From: Gammaproteobacteria bacterium
Lineage (GTDB): Bacteria; Pseudomonadota; Gammaproteobacteria; Steroidobacterales; GCA-2729495
DNA: 64,000 bases
Direction of reading: 5' to 3'
Assembly: GCA_020853135.1 (NCBI GenBank)
Contig: JADYZO010000107.1
Coordinates: forward strand, 62,001 to 126,000
Part shown: piece by piece, positions 12,799-25,247 of the stretch
Position numbering within the stretch: the first letter of the stretch is position 1
Layout: each line of letters starts with the position of its first letter
Position numbers and translations under genes: made by a program
Notes under the pieces: generated by a model
What the model saw: only the letters and a program-made list of their open reading frames with translations
Databases searched by the model: none
Told to the model about the DNA's origin: nothing

Positions 12799-14150
12799 TG
12801 CACGCCGGGGCCGGCCACCCGGGCGTGGACGCCGTCACTGACGCCATCCGCGCCGCGCTGGCTGCCGCCCCGCAGGCCGCGGCCGGCGGCATCTGTGTCG
12901 GCCTGAGCGGCGGGCTGGATTCTTCGGTGCTGCTGCACGCGCTGGCGGGCATGCGCCCGGCCGGCAGCCTGCGCGCGGCCTACATCGACCATGGCCTGCA
13001 CCCGGATGCATCTGCCTGGGGGGCGCATTGCGCGGCCTTGTGTGCCGCCCTCGGCGTGCCCTACGCCTGCCACCGGGTGGCGGTGGTGCCCGACGGCGAG
13101 GGGATCGAGGCGGCCGCCCGGCGTGCCCGCTACGCAGCGCTGCTCGGCGACCTGCAGCCGGGTGAGACGCTGGTCACCGCGCACCACCGTGACGACCAGG
13201 CCGAGACCCTGCTGCTCAACCTGCTGCGCGGGTCCGGGCCCGCCGGGCTCGCCGGCATCGCCGGCCGTCACCCGGAGGCGCGGCTCCTGCGGCCGCTGCT
13301 CGCGGTGCCGCGCGCCGCCATCCTCGGCTACGCCCGCGCCGCGGGACTCGCCTGGGTCGAGGATCCGGCCAACCGGGACCCGCGCTTCGACCGCAACTTC
13401 CTGCGGCTGCAGGTGCTCCCGCTGCTGGCGAGCCGGTGGCCGGCCAGTGCCGGTGCGCTGGCCCGCAGTGCGGCCTTGTGTACCGAGGCGGCCGCGCTCC
13501 TCGATGACCTGGCGGTGGCCGACGCACGCCGCGTCACGCAGCGTGGCCGGATCGTCCTCGATCGCCTCGCGACCCTCACCGAGGCGCGCCAGCGCAATCT
13601 GCTGCGCCACCTGTGCCGCATCGGGACCGGCACGGCACCACCCGGGCAGCGCCTGCGCGCAGGTCTCGGCCAGTTGCTGCAGGCGGGCAGTGACCGCCAG
13701 CCGCTGCTCGCCTGGCCGGGCGGGGAGATCCGCCGCTTCCGCGGGCATCTGCATATCCAGCGGCCGCTGGGTGCGCCGCCCGTGGACTGTGCGCAATTGC
13801 CGGCCAGGGCCGGCGCCAGCCTCGAGCTGGGTGCTGCAGCCGGGCGCCTCAGCCTGCGGCGCGCCCGCGCGGGCGCGCCGGCCCTGCGGCCGTCCGCCGG
13901 CGGGTTCACGGTGCGCTTCCGCCAGGGTGGCGAGCGGCTGCGGCCCGTGGGCAGTACGCGGCGGCGCGATCTCAAGAAGCTGCTGCAGGAACGAGGCGTG
14001 GTGCCCTGGATGCGCGGGCGCATTCCGCTGCTGTTCGCCGACGGGCAGCTGGTGGCCGTGGCGGACCTGTGGATCGCGCAGGAATCCGCTGCCGCCAGCG
14101 GCGAGCCGGGGCTGCGCATCTGCTGGGACCGGCATCCGCCCGTCGATTGA
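12798..14150 (+). CDS. tilS: tRNA(Ile)-lysidine synthetase TilS
   Basis: ATP-dependent ligation of lysine to cytidine 34 of the CAU-anticodon isoleucine tRNA, which changes its codon from AUG to AUA. The 450-residue protein has the PP-loop SGGLDSS at about residues 37-43, the HHRDDQAET motif and a C-terminal TilS domain (FRQGGERLRP, LKKLLQERGV). The start ATG overlaps the accA stop by one base. A hairpin follows the stop. Confidence 0.95.
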   Translation: MHAGAGHPGVDAVTDAIRAALAAAPQAAAGGICVGLSGGLDSSVLLHALAGMRPAGSLRAAYIDHGLHPDASAWGAHCAALCAALGVPYACHRVAVVPDGEGIEAAARRARYAALLGDLQPGETLVTAHHRDDQAETLLLNLLRGSGPAGLAGIAGRHPEARLLRPLLAVPRAAILGYARAAGLAWVEDPANRDPRFDRNFLRLQVLPLLASRWPASAGALARSAALCTEAAALLDDLAVADARRVTQRGRIVLDRLATLTEARQRNLLRHLCRIGTGTAPPGQRLRAGLGQLLQAGSDRQPLLAWPGGEIRRFRGHLHIQRPLGAPPVDCAQLPARAGASLELGAAAGRLSLRRARAGAPALRPSAGGFTVRFRQGGERLRPVGSTRRRDLKKLLQERGVVPWMRGRIPLLFADGQLVAVADLWIAQESAAASGEPGLRICWDRHPPVD

Positions 14151-14155
14151 GCAGC

Positions 14156-14181
14156 GGTGGCGATCGGCGATTGTCGCCACC
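14156..14181 (+). terminator. Hairpin after tilS
   Basis: GGTGGCGA (14156-14163) and TCGCCACC (14174-14181) form a perfect 8-bp stem with a 10-base loop, starting six bases after the tilS stop. There is no U-tract. Its right arm overlaps the -35 candidate of the pyrG promoter, so the two signals may interact. Confidence 0.35.
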
Positions 14182-14199
14182 GGGCCTATCTGGTAACTT
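14171..14199 (+). promoter_or_regulatory. Possible pyrG promoter
   Basis: TTGTCG at 14171-14176, 17-base spacer, then TAACTT at 14194-14199 preceded by TGG (extended -10 type). The -10 is poor. It would give a leader of about 78 bases before the pyrG ATG. The leader also holds an imperfect stem, GCCCGGAC (14231-14238) with GTCCCGGGC (14246-14254). Confidence 0.3.
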
Positions 14200-14217
14200 G
14201 CCTCTCCCATCTGATGA

Positions 14218-18090
<3,873 letters not shown>

Positions 18091-18094
18091 TGGC

Positions 18095-18409
18095 ATGCTG
18101 ATGCGCGTGGTGCCTGTCGTGCTGGTCGTGCTGCTGGGGCTGCTGCAGGTCCGCCTGTGGTTCGCCGAGGACGGCCTGCGTGGCGTTACCCGGTTGCGTG
18201 GCCAGCTGGTGGAGCAGCGCGCGGAGAACCGCCGCCTGGCCGAGCGCAACCGGCGCCTCGAGGCCGAGGTGGCCGACCTGCGGCAGGGATTCTCGGCGCT
18301 CGAGGAGCGGGCCCGCGCAGACCTCGGCCTCATCGGCCCCAACGAGACCTTCTACATCTTCACCGGTGGCGCGCAGCCGCCGGCCCGCGACGCGGGAGGT
18401 GACCGGTGA
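18095..18409 (+). CDS. ftsB: Cell division protein FtsB
   Basis: Small bitopic divisome protein that forms the FtsQ-FtsL-FtsB complex. It has 104 residues: an N-terminal membrane helix (about 5-25, VVPVVLVVLLGLLQV), a coiled coil rich in R, L and E (about 35-70) and the family motif ARADLGLIGPNETFY. It starts four bases after the eno stop. An alternative ATG at 18101 would remove two residues. The ispD gene that usually follows is not here. Confidence 0.93.
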   Translation: MLMRVVPVVLVVLLGLLQVRLWFAEDGLRGVTRLRGQLVEQRAENRRLAERNRRLEAEVADLRQGFSALEERARADLGLIGPNETFYIFTGGAQPPARDAGGDR

Positions 18410-18452
18410 GCCGGCGTGCCGGCCCCGCCGGCCGCATCGGCAGGAGCCGTCC

Positions 18453-19199
18453 ATGATCCGCACCGAAAGCCGCGGCGCCATCACGGCCATCGCCATCGAC
18501 CGGCCGCCGGCCAATGCGCTGAACACGGAGCTGGCTGCGGGGCTGTACGCCGCGCATCAGCGTGCCTGCGCCGACGGTGCGCAGGTGATCATCCTGACCG
18601 GACGGCCGGGGATGTTCAGCGGGGGGCTCGATGTGCCGGAACTGCTGCCCCAGCCGCGTGCGGTGGTGGAGGCGTTCTGGCTGGCGTTCTTTCGCCTGAC
18701 CCGTGCGCTGGCGGTGAGCCCGGTGCCCGTGGTGGCCGCCATCAGCGGCCATGCCCCGGCCGGTGGCGCGGTGCTCGCCATCCACTGCGACTACCGCATC
18801 GGCGTGCGCGGGAACTTCCGCATGGGCCTGAACGAGGTGGCCGTGGGCCTGCCGGTGCCCGACTGCATCATGCTGGCCTTCGAGCACCTGCTCGGCGCGC
18901 GGCTGGCGCAGCGCCTGGCGATGACCGCGCAGCTGGTGGCCATGGACGAGGCGCTGGCCATCGGCCTGGTGGATGAGCTGGTGGAGCCCGAACGGCTGAT
19001 GGAACACGCCTGGGAGTGGTCGCAGCGCCTGGCCGCCCTGCCGCCGCTGGCCATGAACCGCACGCGCATGCTGGCGCGCCGGCGGCTGGCGGAGCTGCTG
19101 GAACCGCAGGCCGATGCCCGGCTGGCAACCGACCTCTGGTTCTCGGCCGAGACCCAGGCCGGCATGCACGCGCTCGTGGCGCGCCTGGCGAAGAAGTAG
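18453..19199 (+). CDS. Enoyl-CoA hydratase/isomerase family protein, ECI1-like
   Basis: A 248-residue crotonase-fold protein. FSGGLDV (about 55-61) and GHAPAGGAVLA (about 99-109) form the oxyanion hole. CDYRI and GLNE are the pattern I recognise from mitochondrial-type delta3,delta2-enoyl-CoA isomerase, in which the glutamate of GLNE is the catalytic base (Glu128 here). A second acidic residue as in true hydratases is not obvious. The likely role is moving double bonds in unsaturated fatty acid breakdown; the exact substrate cannot be read from sequence. The ATG at 18453 has a good ribosome-binding site, AGGAG, six bases upstream. It occupies the place where ispD is usual after ftsB. Confidence 0.8.
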   Translation: MIRTESRGAITAIAIDRPPANALNTELAAGLYAAHQRACADGAQVIILTGRPGMFSGGLDVPELLPQPRAVVEAFWLAFFRLTRALAVSPVPVVAAISGHAPAGGAVLAIHCDYRIGVRGNFRMGLNEVAVGLPVPDCIMLAFEHLLGARLAQRLAMTAQLVAMDEALAIGLVDELVEPERLMEHAWEWSQRLAALPPLAMNRTRMLARRRLAELLEPQADARLATDLWFSAETQAGMHALVARLAKK

Positions 19200-19209
19200 C
19201 ACGCTGCGC

Positions 19210-19755
19210 TCAGCGACGCAGCAGGACATAGACCGCACCGGTGCCGCCGTCATGCGCCGGCGCGGAGACGAAGGCCAGCACGTCCTCCCACTGGCGCAGC
19301 CAGCGGTTGACGCTTTGCTTGAGTACGGGGCCGCGTTCCCCGGAGCGCAGGCCCTTGCCGTGGATGACGCGCACGCACTGCAGGCGGTCGCGTACGGCGC
19401 CGGCCAGGAAGCTGCGCAGCGCCTCGCGGGCCTGGTTGCTGGTCAGGCCGTGCAGGTCGATCCCGGCGCGCACGGCGAGGCGTCCGCGGCGCAGGTTGCT
19501 GAAGGTCCGGGCGGAGATGGACGGGCGGCGGAACACCAGTTCCTCGCCGGTCTCGAGTTCGAGCTGCCCGGCGGAGAACTGCAGCGATTCGCGCAGGACC
19601 AGCGCCTCGTCCTGGCGGCGCAGGCGCGCGCGCGGCGGCGGGGGCGGCTGGCGCGGCGCGCGGCGGCGCGGTTGCAGCGGGCGGGCATCCGCCACGGCGG
19701 CCCGGAATAGCGCCGCGTCCTCCGAATTGATATTTTTAGGCGGTTTGCTGGTCAT
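19210..19755 (-). CDS. Smr domain-containing protein (SmrA/SmrB-like)
   Basis: A 181-residue protein with an N-terminal region rich in Pro and Arg (about 25-50) and a C-terminal Smr domain: the IDLHGLT motif near residue 100 and the VIHGKG motif near residue 130. Smr domains act as nucleases; the SmrB group cuts mRNA at collided ribosomes, and other members act on branched DNA. Which applies cannot be decided here. It is convergent with the isomerase gene (10 bases between stops) and divergent from surE with only about 30 bases between starts, so their promoters must lie within coding DNA. Confidence 0.88.
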   Translation of the reverse strand: MTSKPPKNINSEDAALFRAAVADARPLQPRRRAPRQPPPPPRARLRRQDEALVLRESLQFSAGQLELETGEELVFRRPSISARTFSNLRRGRLAVRAGIDLHGLTSNQAREALRSFLAGAVRDRLQCVRVIHGKGLRSGERGPVLKQSVNRWLRQWEDVLAFVSAPAHDGGTGAVYVLLRR

Positions 19756-19784
19756 CGGCCTGTGCTTCCGGGCGCTCCCGGGTG

Positions 19785-20555
19785 ATGACGGCGCGCAGCG
19801 AATGGAACAAGGCCTTGAAGATACTGCTTAGCAATGACGACGGCTACCAGTCCGAGGGGCTGGCAACCCTGGCCCTGGCGCTGGCCGACCTGGCCGAACT
19901 CACCATCGTCGCGCCCGACCGCAACCAGAGCGGCGCCAGCCATTCGCTGACGCTGGAGTCGCCGCTGCGCGTGGCGCGCAGCCGCGAGGGCATGTTTTAT
20001 GTCAACGGCACGCCCACCGACTGCGTGCACCTGGCGATCACCGGCTTGCTCGAGCAGGAGCCCGACATGGTCATCGCCGGCATCAACCACGGCGCCAACC
20101 TCGGCGACGACGTGCTGTACTCGGGCACCGTGGCGGCCGCCATCGAGGGCCGCTCGCTCGGCCTGCCGGCGATCGCCGTCTCGCTGGCCGGCCACGCGCT
20201 GCGCCACTTCGACAGCGCGGGGCAGGCGGTGCGCATCCTGCTCGGGAAGCTCGAGCGCGAGCCGCTGCCCCCGGACACCATCCTCAACGTCAACGTGCCG
20301 GACCTGCCCTTTGGCGAGATCCGCGGCTTCGAGGCCACGCGCCTCGGCTACCGGCACCGCTCGGAGCCGGTCGTGGAGACCACCGATCCCAAGGGTCGCC
20401 CGGTGTTCTGGATGGGTGCGGCCGGGGCAGGCCAGGACGCCGGTCCCGGCACCGACTTCCACGCCATCGACCATGCGCGGATCTCGGTGACCCCGCTGCA
20501 GATCGACCTGACGCGCCACTCCGCCATTGCCACGCTGGCCGGATGGCTGCCGTGA
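19785..20555 (+). CDS. surE: 5'/3'-nucleotidase SurE
   Basis: Divalent-metal-dependent nucleoside monophosphate phosphatase, cytosolic. LLSNDDGY with the metal-binding D-D pair, [10 protein letters not shown], and [12 protein letters not shown] with the YSGTVAAA loop are diagnostic. About 256 residues from the ATG at 19785. A GTG at 19782 and a TTG at 19815 are alternatives; the TTG would begin exactly at [10 protein letters not shown], the usual family N-terminus. It overlaps pcm, the partner it accompanies in many bacteria. Confidence 0.95.
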   Translation: MTARSEWNKALKILLSNDDGYQSEGLATLALALADLAELTIVAPDRNQSGASHSLTLESPLRVARSREGMFYVNGTPTDCVHLAITGLLEQEPDMVIAGINHGANLGDDVLYSGTVAAAIEGRSLGLPAIAVSLAGHALRHFDSAGQAVRILLGKLEREPLPPDTILNVNVPDLPFGEIRGFEATRLGYRHRSEPVVETTDPKGRPVFWMGAAGAGQDAGPGTDFHAIDHARISVTPLQIDLTRHSAIATLAGWLP

Positions 20556-21223
20556 CGGCCAGTGACCCGGAGGGCCGCAACGGCATCGGCATGACCTCGG
20601 CGCGCACCCGCGAGCGCCTGGTCCAGCGCCTGTCCGCCAGCGGCATCCGCAACGAGGCGGTGCTGGAGCGCATCCGCGCGGTGCCGCGCCACCTGTTCAT
20701 CGACGAGGCCCTGGCGAGCCGCGCCTACGAGGACAGTGCGTTGCCGATCGGCAAGGGGCAGACGATCTCCCAGCCCTACATCGTCGCGCTGATGACCCAG
20801 GCACTGATCGAGGGCGGCAGGCCGGAGAAGGTGCTGGAGGTCGGCACGGGCTGCGGCTACCAGAGCGCGATACTGGCGCCGCTGGTGGGGCAGCTGTTCA
20901 CCATCGAGCGCATCGCCAGCCTGCAGCGGGCGGCACGCCAGCGCCTCACCAGCCTCGGGTTCGGCAATGTGCGCTTCCGGCACGGCGACGGCTTCGAGGG
21001 CTGGCCGGGCCAGGCGCCCTTCAACGGGATCCTGGTGGCGGCGGCCCCCGGCGAGATCCCCTCGGCCTTGCTCGATCAGCTGGCGCCCGGCGGCCGGCTC
21101 GTCATGCCTGTCGGCCCGCCTGGCCAGCAGGAACTGGTGCGCATGACCCGCACGGCGAACGGCATCGAGCGCGAGCACCTCTGCTGGGTGAGCTTCGTGC
21201 CGCTGGTGGAGGGCAAGGGCTGA
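20552..21223 (+). CDS. pcm: Protein-L-isoaspartate O-methyltransferase
   Basis: Repairs age-damaged proteins by methylating L-isoaspartyl residues with S-adenosylmethionine. It shows [26 protein letters not shown] and the SAM motif [11 protein letters not shown], followed by the GFE/PF blocks. I use GTG 20552, which overlaps the surE stop as GTGA (223 residues); ATG 20543, nine bases earlier, is equally in frame. surE-pcm-nlpD is the conserved order. Confidence 0.95.
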   Translation: MTASDPEGRNGIGMTSARTRERLVQRLSASGIRNEAVLERIRAVPRHLFIDEALASRAYEDSALPIGKGQTISQPYIVALMTQALIEGGRPEKVLEVGTGCGYQSAILAPLVGQLFTIERIASLQRAARQRLTSLGFGNVRFRHGDGFEGWPGQAPFNGILVAAAPGEIPSALLDQLAPGGRLVMPVGPPGQQELVRMTRTANGIEREHLCWVSFVPLVEGKG

Positions 21224-21243
21224 AGCGCCGTGGCGGGGCGGCC

Positions 21244-21945
21244 GTGCGGGTTGCGCTCCTGGCGGTGCTGGCTGCTGCGTGGCTGGCCGGCTGTGCCGCG
21301 GGCGGGCCGGAAGCTGCCGGCGCCCGCGCCGGCGTCTACGTGGTGCGCCCTGGCGATACGCTCTACGGAATCGCCAGCCGGCTGGGCATCGATTACCGCG
21401 ACCTCGCGCGCTGGAACCGCCTCGGTGATGGCAGCCTGATCCACCCGGGCCAGCGCCTGCGGCTGGATCCCGCCCCGGAAGGGGCGGCTGCGCCGGCGCC
21501 GCGCAGTCCGCAGGTTGGCGCCCCCGATACGCCGCCACCGGCAGCCGGCTGGCTCTGGCCGGCATCGGGGCCCGTGCTGGCTGGCTTCGGTGCCTCGACC
21601 CGCACGGCATCGGGAATTCTCATCGGCGGCCAGCCAGGCCAGGCGGTGGTGGCCAGCGCCGATGGCGAGGTGGTGTATGCCGGCAGCGGGCTCACCGGCT
21701 ACGGCCTGCTCGTCATCGTGCGCCACAATCCGGGCTGGCTGAGCGCCTACGGGCACAACGCCGACCTGCTGGTGCGGGAGGGCGAGCGCGTGCGCGCAGG
21801 GCAGCCGATCGGACACATGGGCGCGGGCGCCGGACATGATGCCGTGCTGCATTTCGAGATCCGGCGCAATGGCGCGCCGGTGGATCCCCTGCGCCTGCTG
21901 CCAGCGCGCGGCGGTGCTGGCCGCCCGGCCTCAGGTGACGAATAA
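21244..21945 (+). CDS. nlpD: NlpD-like lipoprotein, LysM and M23 (LytM) domains
   Basis: An outer-membrane-type lipoprotein that in E. coli activates the amidase AmiC for septal murein splitting. The signal ends in the lipobox LAGC; a LysM domain (YVVRPGDTLYGIA, residues about 30-75) binds murein, and a C-terminal M23 domain follows. The LytM zinc residues are degenerate (few of the expected histidines), consistent with an activator rather than a hydrolase. The GTG at 21244 is the only standard start, but a CTG at 21220 overlaps the pcm stop (CTGA), has GGAGGG six bases upstream and adds a basic KRR n-region. rpoS is not downstream. Confidence 0.88.
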   Translation: MRVALLAVLAAAWLAGCAAGGPEAAGARAGVYVVRPGDTLYGIASRLGIDYRDLARWNRLGDGSLIHPGQRLRLDPAPEGAAAPAPRSPQVGAPDTPPPAAGWLWPASGPVLAGFGASTRTASGILIGGQPGQAVVASADGEVVYAGSGLTGYGLLVIVRHNPGWLSAYGHNADLLVREGERVRAGQPIGHMGAGAGHDAVLHFEIRRNGAPVDPLRLLPARGGAGRPASGDE

Positions 21946-22299
21946 TGCCGCCGCGACCCGGCGGTATTCCGCGGCGAGGACGTTGTAGGTGCGACAGGCG
22001 GCAGGCGTGTCCATGACCTCCAGGCCGATCCCCTGGCGCAGGATCGCGGCGGCCATCGCCGGCGGCGGGAAGCGCTGGCGTGCGCCGGTGCCGAGCAGGA
22101 TCACCTCGGGTTCGAGCGCGAGCACGGCGGCGAAGTCGGCCGGTGCGAGCGCCTCCACCGCGGGCGGCTGCCAGTCACGGATGATGTGGTCGATGGTGAG
22201 GATGAGGGGCCGGGTGAAGCTCTCGTTGCCGACCAGGATCGCGCTCCCGGAACAGCCACGGATGAGGTGGCCCTCGCCCCTGTCGAGTTCGAGTTTCAC
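21931..22299 (-). CDS. Mth938/DUF498 domain protein
   Basis: A 122-residue protein of the DUF498 (PF04430) fold, related to the mitochondrial complex I assembly factor NDUFAF3. Family features seen are LLGTGARQRFP, GLEVMDTPAACRTYN and a C-terminal VAAALF. The molecular function of bacterial members is not established. It starts with GTG on the minus strand. Its 3' end overlaps that of nlpD by 15 bases, and it is divergent from recJ with 56 bases between. Confidence 0.85.
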   Translation of the reverse strand: MKLELDRGEGHLIRGCSGSAILVGNESFTRPLILTIDHIIRDWQPPAVEALAPADFAAVLALEPEVILLGTGARQRFPPPAMAAAILRQGIGLEVMDTPAACRTYNVLAAEYRRVAAALFVT

Positions 22300-22355
22300 G
22301 CCTGGCTGCGCTCCGGTCGCACCGGCCCGGTGGCCGGCGGAGCGCCAGCTTAGCC

Positions 22356-24086
22356 GTGGCTGAGGGGGCTGTCACCCGCGTGCTGCGCATCCGCCGGCGC
22401 GAGGTGCCGGAGCCGCTCTATCGTGCGATGCCCGCCACGCTCGACCCCGTCCTGCGCCGCGTCTACGCGGCGCGCGACGCGCAGCCGGCGCAGCTCGCCG
22501 CCACGCTCTCCGGGTTGCTGCCCGTCGGCAGCCTGGGCGGCATGGAGGCGGCCACCGGGGCACTGGTGGCCGCGCGCCGCCGCCAGGCGCCGGTCCTCGT
22601 GGCCGGCGACTACGATGCCGATGGCGCCACGGCGACGGCCCTGCTGGTCAGCGCGTTGCGCGGCATGGGCTTCGGCCATGTCGACTATCTGGTGCCGGAC
22701 CGGTTCGAACTCGGCTATGGCTTCTCGCCCGGCGTGGCCGACCTGGCCGCGGCACGCGGACCCGCGCTCATCATCACCGTGGACAACGGTGTCACCAGCG
22801 TCGAGGGCGTGGCGCGGGCGGCGGCACTCGGCATCGACGTCATCGTCACCGACCACCATCTGCCGGGCAGCGAGCTGCCTGCCGCCCGGGCCCTCATCAA
22901 CCCGAACCTGCCCGGCGAGGCCTTCCCGAGCAAGGCGCTCTGCGGTGTCGGCGTGGCCTTCTACCTGGCCGCGGCGCTGGCGAAGGCGCTGGATGGCGCC
23001 GGCCTCGGCAGCTACGCGCAGCTGCGCGCCCCGGTGCTCGATGCGCTCGACCTCGTGGCGCTCGGCACGGTGGCCGATCTCGTCCCGCTGGATGCCAACA
23101 ACCGCATCCTCGTGGGCGAGGGGCTGCGGCGCATCCGCGCCGGGCGCCTGCGCCCCGGGCTGGCGGCGCTGTTCGCGGTTGCCGGACGCGATCCCGCCGT
23201 TGCGCGCAGCGCGGATCTCGGCTTCGCCATCGCCCCGCGCCTCAACGCCGCCGGCCGGCTCGATGTCATGTCGCTCGGCATCGACTGCCTGCTGGCGCCC
23301 GATGCGCAGCGGGCGCGGGTACTCGCCGCGCGCCTGGACGAACTCAACGCCGAGCGGCGCGGCCTGCAGCGGCGCATGCAGTCGCAGGCCGAGGAGCTGC
23401 TCGACCGGCTGGCCGGAGCCGGGCAGGAGGCCGGCACCTGCCTGTTCGACCCCGGCTGGCACGAGGGGATCGTCGGCCTGGTGGCTGCCCGGCTGAAGGA
23501 GCGCACGGGCCGCCCGGTCGTGGCGTTCGCGCCCGGCGGGGAACCCGGCACGCTCAAGGGCTCGGCCCGTTCGGTGGATGGCGTGCATGTGCGTGACGTC
23601 CTGGCCGCGGTGGCCACCCGCAACGTGGCCCCCGGCCTGCGCTTCGGCGGGCATGCCATGGCAGCCGGGCTGCGCCTGCCGGCGGCCGAGCTGCCAGCCT
23701 TCGCCGCCGCCTGGGAGGCCGAACTCGCCCGGGTGCTGGCCGGCGTGGACACGGACCGCGTGCTGTGGAGCGACGGATCGCTGGCTGCCGGGGAGATGAC
23801 GGTGGAACTGGCCGAGCAGCTGCATTTTGCCGGGCCCTGGGGCCAGGGATTCCCCGAACCAATGTTCGATGACGCGTTCAGCGTGCTGGACCAGCGCGTG
23901 CTGAAGGATGCGCACCTGCGCCTGTCGCTGCGCCATGCGCAGGGCGGCGATCCCGTCGATGCCATCGCCTTCAACCACGTCGCTGCGCTGCCGGCCCGGG
24001 TGCACTGCTGCTACCGGTTCGGCATCAGCGACTTCGGCGGCCGCCGCCGGCGACAGCTGGTTGTGGAACATGTGCAATCCGCATAG
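22356..24086 (+). CDS. recJ: Single-stranded-DNA-specific exonuclease RecJ
   Basis: A 5'-3' single-strand exonuclease for recombination and mismatch repair. The 576-residue DHH/DHHA1 protein (E. coli 577) has [27 protein letters not shown] and the C-terminal [12 protein letters not shown]1 motif. The GTG at 22356 gives the usual length; GTG 22380 is an alternative. recJ before prfB-lysS is the same order as in E. coli. Confidence 0.96.
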   Translation: MAEGAVTRVLRIRRREVPEPLYRAMPATLDPVLRRVYAARDAQPAQLAATLSGLLPVGSLGGMEAATGALVAARRRQAPVLVAGDYDADGATATALLVSALRGMGFGHVDYLVPDRFELGYGFSPGVADLAAARGPALIITVDNGVTSVEGVARAAALGIDVIVTDHHLPGSELPAARALINPNLPGEAFPSKALCGVGVAFYLAAALAKALDGAGLGSYAQLRAPVLDALDLVALGTVADLVPLDANNRILVGEGLRRIRAGRLRPGLAALFAVAGRDPAVARSADLGFAIAPRLNAAGRLDVMSLGIDCLLAPDAQRARVLAARLDELNAERRGLQRRMQSQAEELLDRLAGAGQEAGTCLFDPGWHEGIVGLVAARLKERTGRPVVAFAPGGEPGTLKGSARSVDGVHVRDVLAAVATRNVAPGLRFGGHAMAAGLRLPAAELPAFAAAWEAELARVLAGVDTDRVLWSDGSLAAGEMTVELAEQLHFAGPWGQGFPEPMFDDAFSVLDQRVLKDAHLRLSLRHAQGGDPVDAIAFNHVAALPARVHCCYRFGISDFGGRRRRQLVVEHVQSA

Positions 24087-24122
24087 GATGGCGCGCTTCC
24101 CTGCAGCGATCACCGCGCCCCC

Positions 24123-25218
24123 ATGGAAACCAGCCCGATCCGCCAGCTCATCCGCGACCTCCATGAACGCTCCTGCGCGCTTCGGGGGTATCTTTGACCT
24201 CGATCGCAAGCGTGAACGGCTGACCGAGGTCCAGCAGGCGCTGGAAGAACCCGGCATCTGGCAGGATCCGCCGAAGGCCGAGGCACTCGGGCGCGAGCGC
24301 GCCCAGCTGGAGGGCATCGTGCGCCAGTTCGAGGGCATCGAGCGGGCGCTGGCCGACAGCACCGACCTGCTCGACATGGCCGAGGCCGAGGACGACGCTG
24401 CTGCGGCCAGCGGCGTGTCCCGCGACGTCGAGACCACGCGCAGCGAGGTCGAGCGGCTGGAGTTCCAGCGCATGTTCAGCGGCGCCCACGATGCCGGCAA
24501 TGCCTTCCTCGACATCCAGGCGGGCGCCGGGGGCACCGAGGCGCAGGACTGGGCCGAGATGCTGCTGCGCATGTACCTGAAGTACTGCGAGAAGAAGGGC
24601 TTCGCGGTGGAGATGCTGGAAGCCTCCGCCGGCGAGGTCGCCGGCCTCAAGAGCGCGAGCATCCGCGTCGCCGGCGAGTACGCCTATGGCTGGCTGCGCA
24701 CCGAGACCGGCGTGCACCGGCTGGTGCGCAAGTCGCCCTTCGATTCCGGCAACCGCCGCCATACCTCGTTTGCCGCTGTCTTCGTCTCGCCGGAAATCGA
24801 GGACGACATCCAGATCGAGATCAACCCGGCGGACCTGCGCATCGACGTCTACCGGGCGAGCGGCGCCGGCGGCCAGCACGTCAACCGCACCGAGTCCGCG
24901 GTGCGCATCACGCACCTGCCCACCGGCGTGGTGGTGCAGTGCCAGAACGAGCGCTCCCAGCACAAGAACAAGGCCACGGCCATGAAGCAGCTCAAGGCGA
25001 AGCTCTACCAGCTCGAGGAGCAGAAGCGCCGTGCCGACACCCAGGCGCTGGAGGACAGCAAGGCCGATGTCGGCTGGGGCAGCCAGATCCGCTCCTACGT
25101 GCTCGACCAGTCGCGGATCAAGGATCTGCGCACCATGGTCGAGGCCGGCAATCCCGATGACATCCTCGATGGCGATCTCGACCGCTTCATCGAGGCCAGC
25201 CTCAAGCAGGGCCTGTAG
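24123..25218 (+). CDS. prfB: Peptide chain release factor 2 (programmed +1 frameshift)
   Basis: Terminates translation at UGA and UAA. The gene is in two frames: 24 codons from ATG 24123 end at CTT (24192-24194) followed by an in-frame TGA (24195-24197), and reading resumes at +1 from GAC 24196 to the TAG at 25218, giving 364 residues (E. coli 365). SPF (stop-codon recognition) is in RKSPFDSGN and GGQ (peptidyl-transferase centre) in GAGGQHVNR. The frameshift is the conserved autoregulation: low RF2 slows decoding of the UGA and favours the shift. It should not be marked as a pseudogene. It lies between recJ and lysS. Confidence 0.97.
24184..24198 (+). promoter_or_regulatory. RF2 programmed frameshift site
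   Basis: The string GGGGGTATCTTTGAC contains an internal Shine-Dalgarno-like GGGGG (24184-24188), TAT, the slippery CTT and the UGA followed by C. This matches the well-known E. coli prfB recoding site, which has AGGGGG, with C in place of the first A. The mRNA slips from CUU to UUU and bypasses the UGA. Confidence 0.93.
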
Positions 25219-25247
25219 CAGGCCGCCCGCGCGGCCACGGTGGCAGC

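Noticed and set aside
24187-24200. Premature stop in prfB suggesting a pseudogene
   Set aside because: The stop is part of the conserved programmed frameshift, and the rest of the gene is intact.
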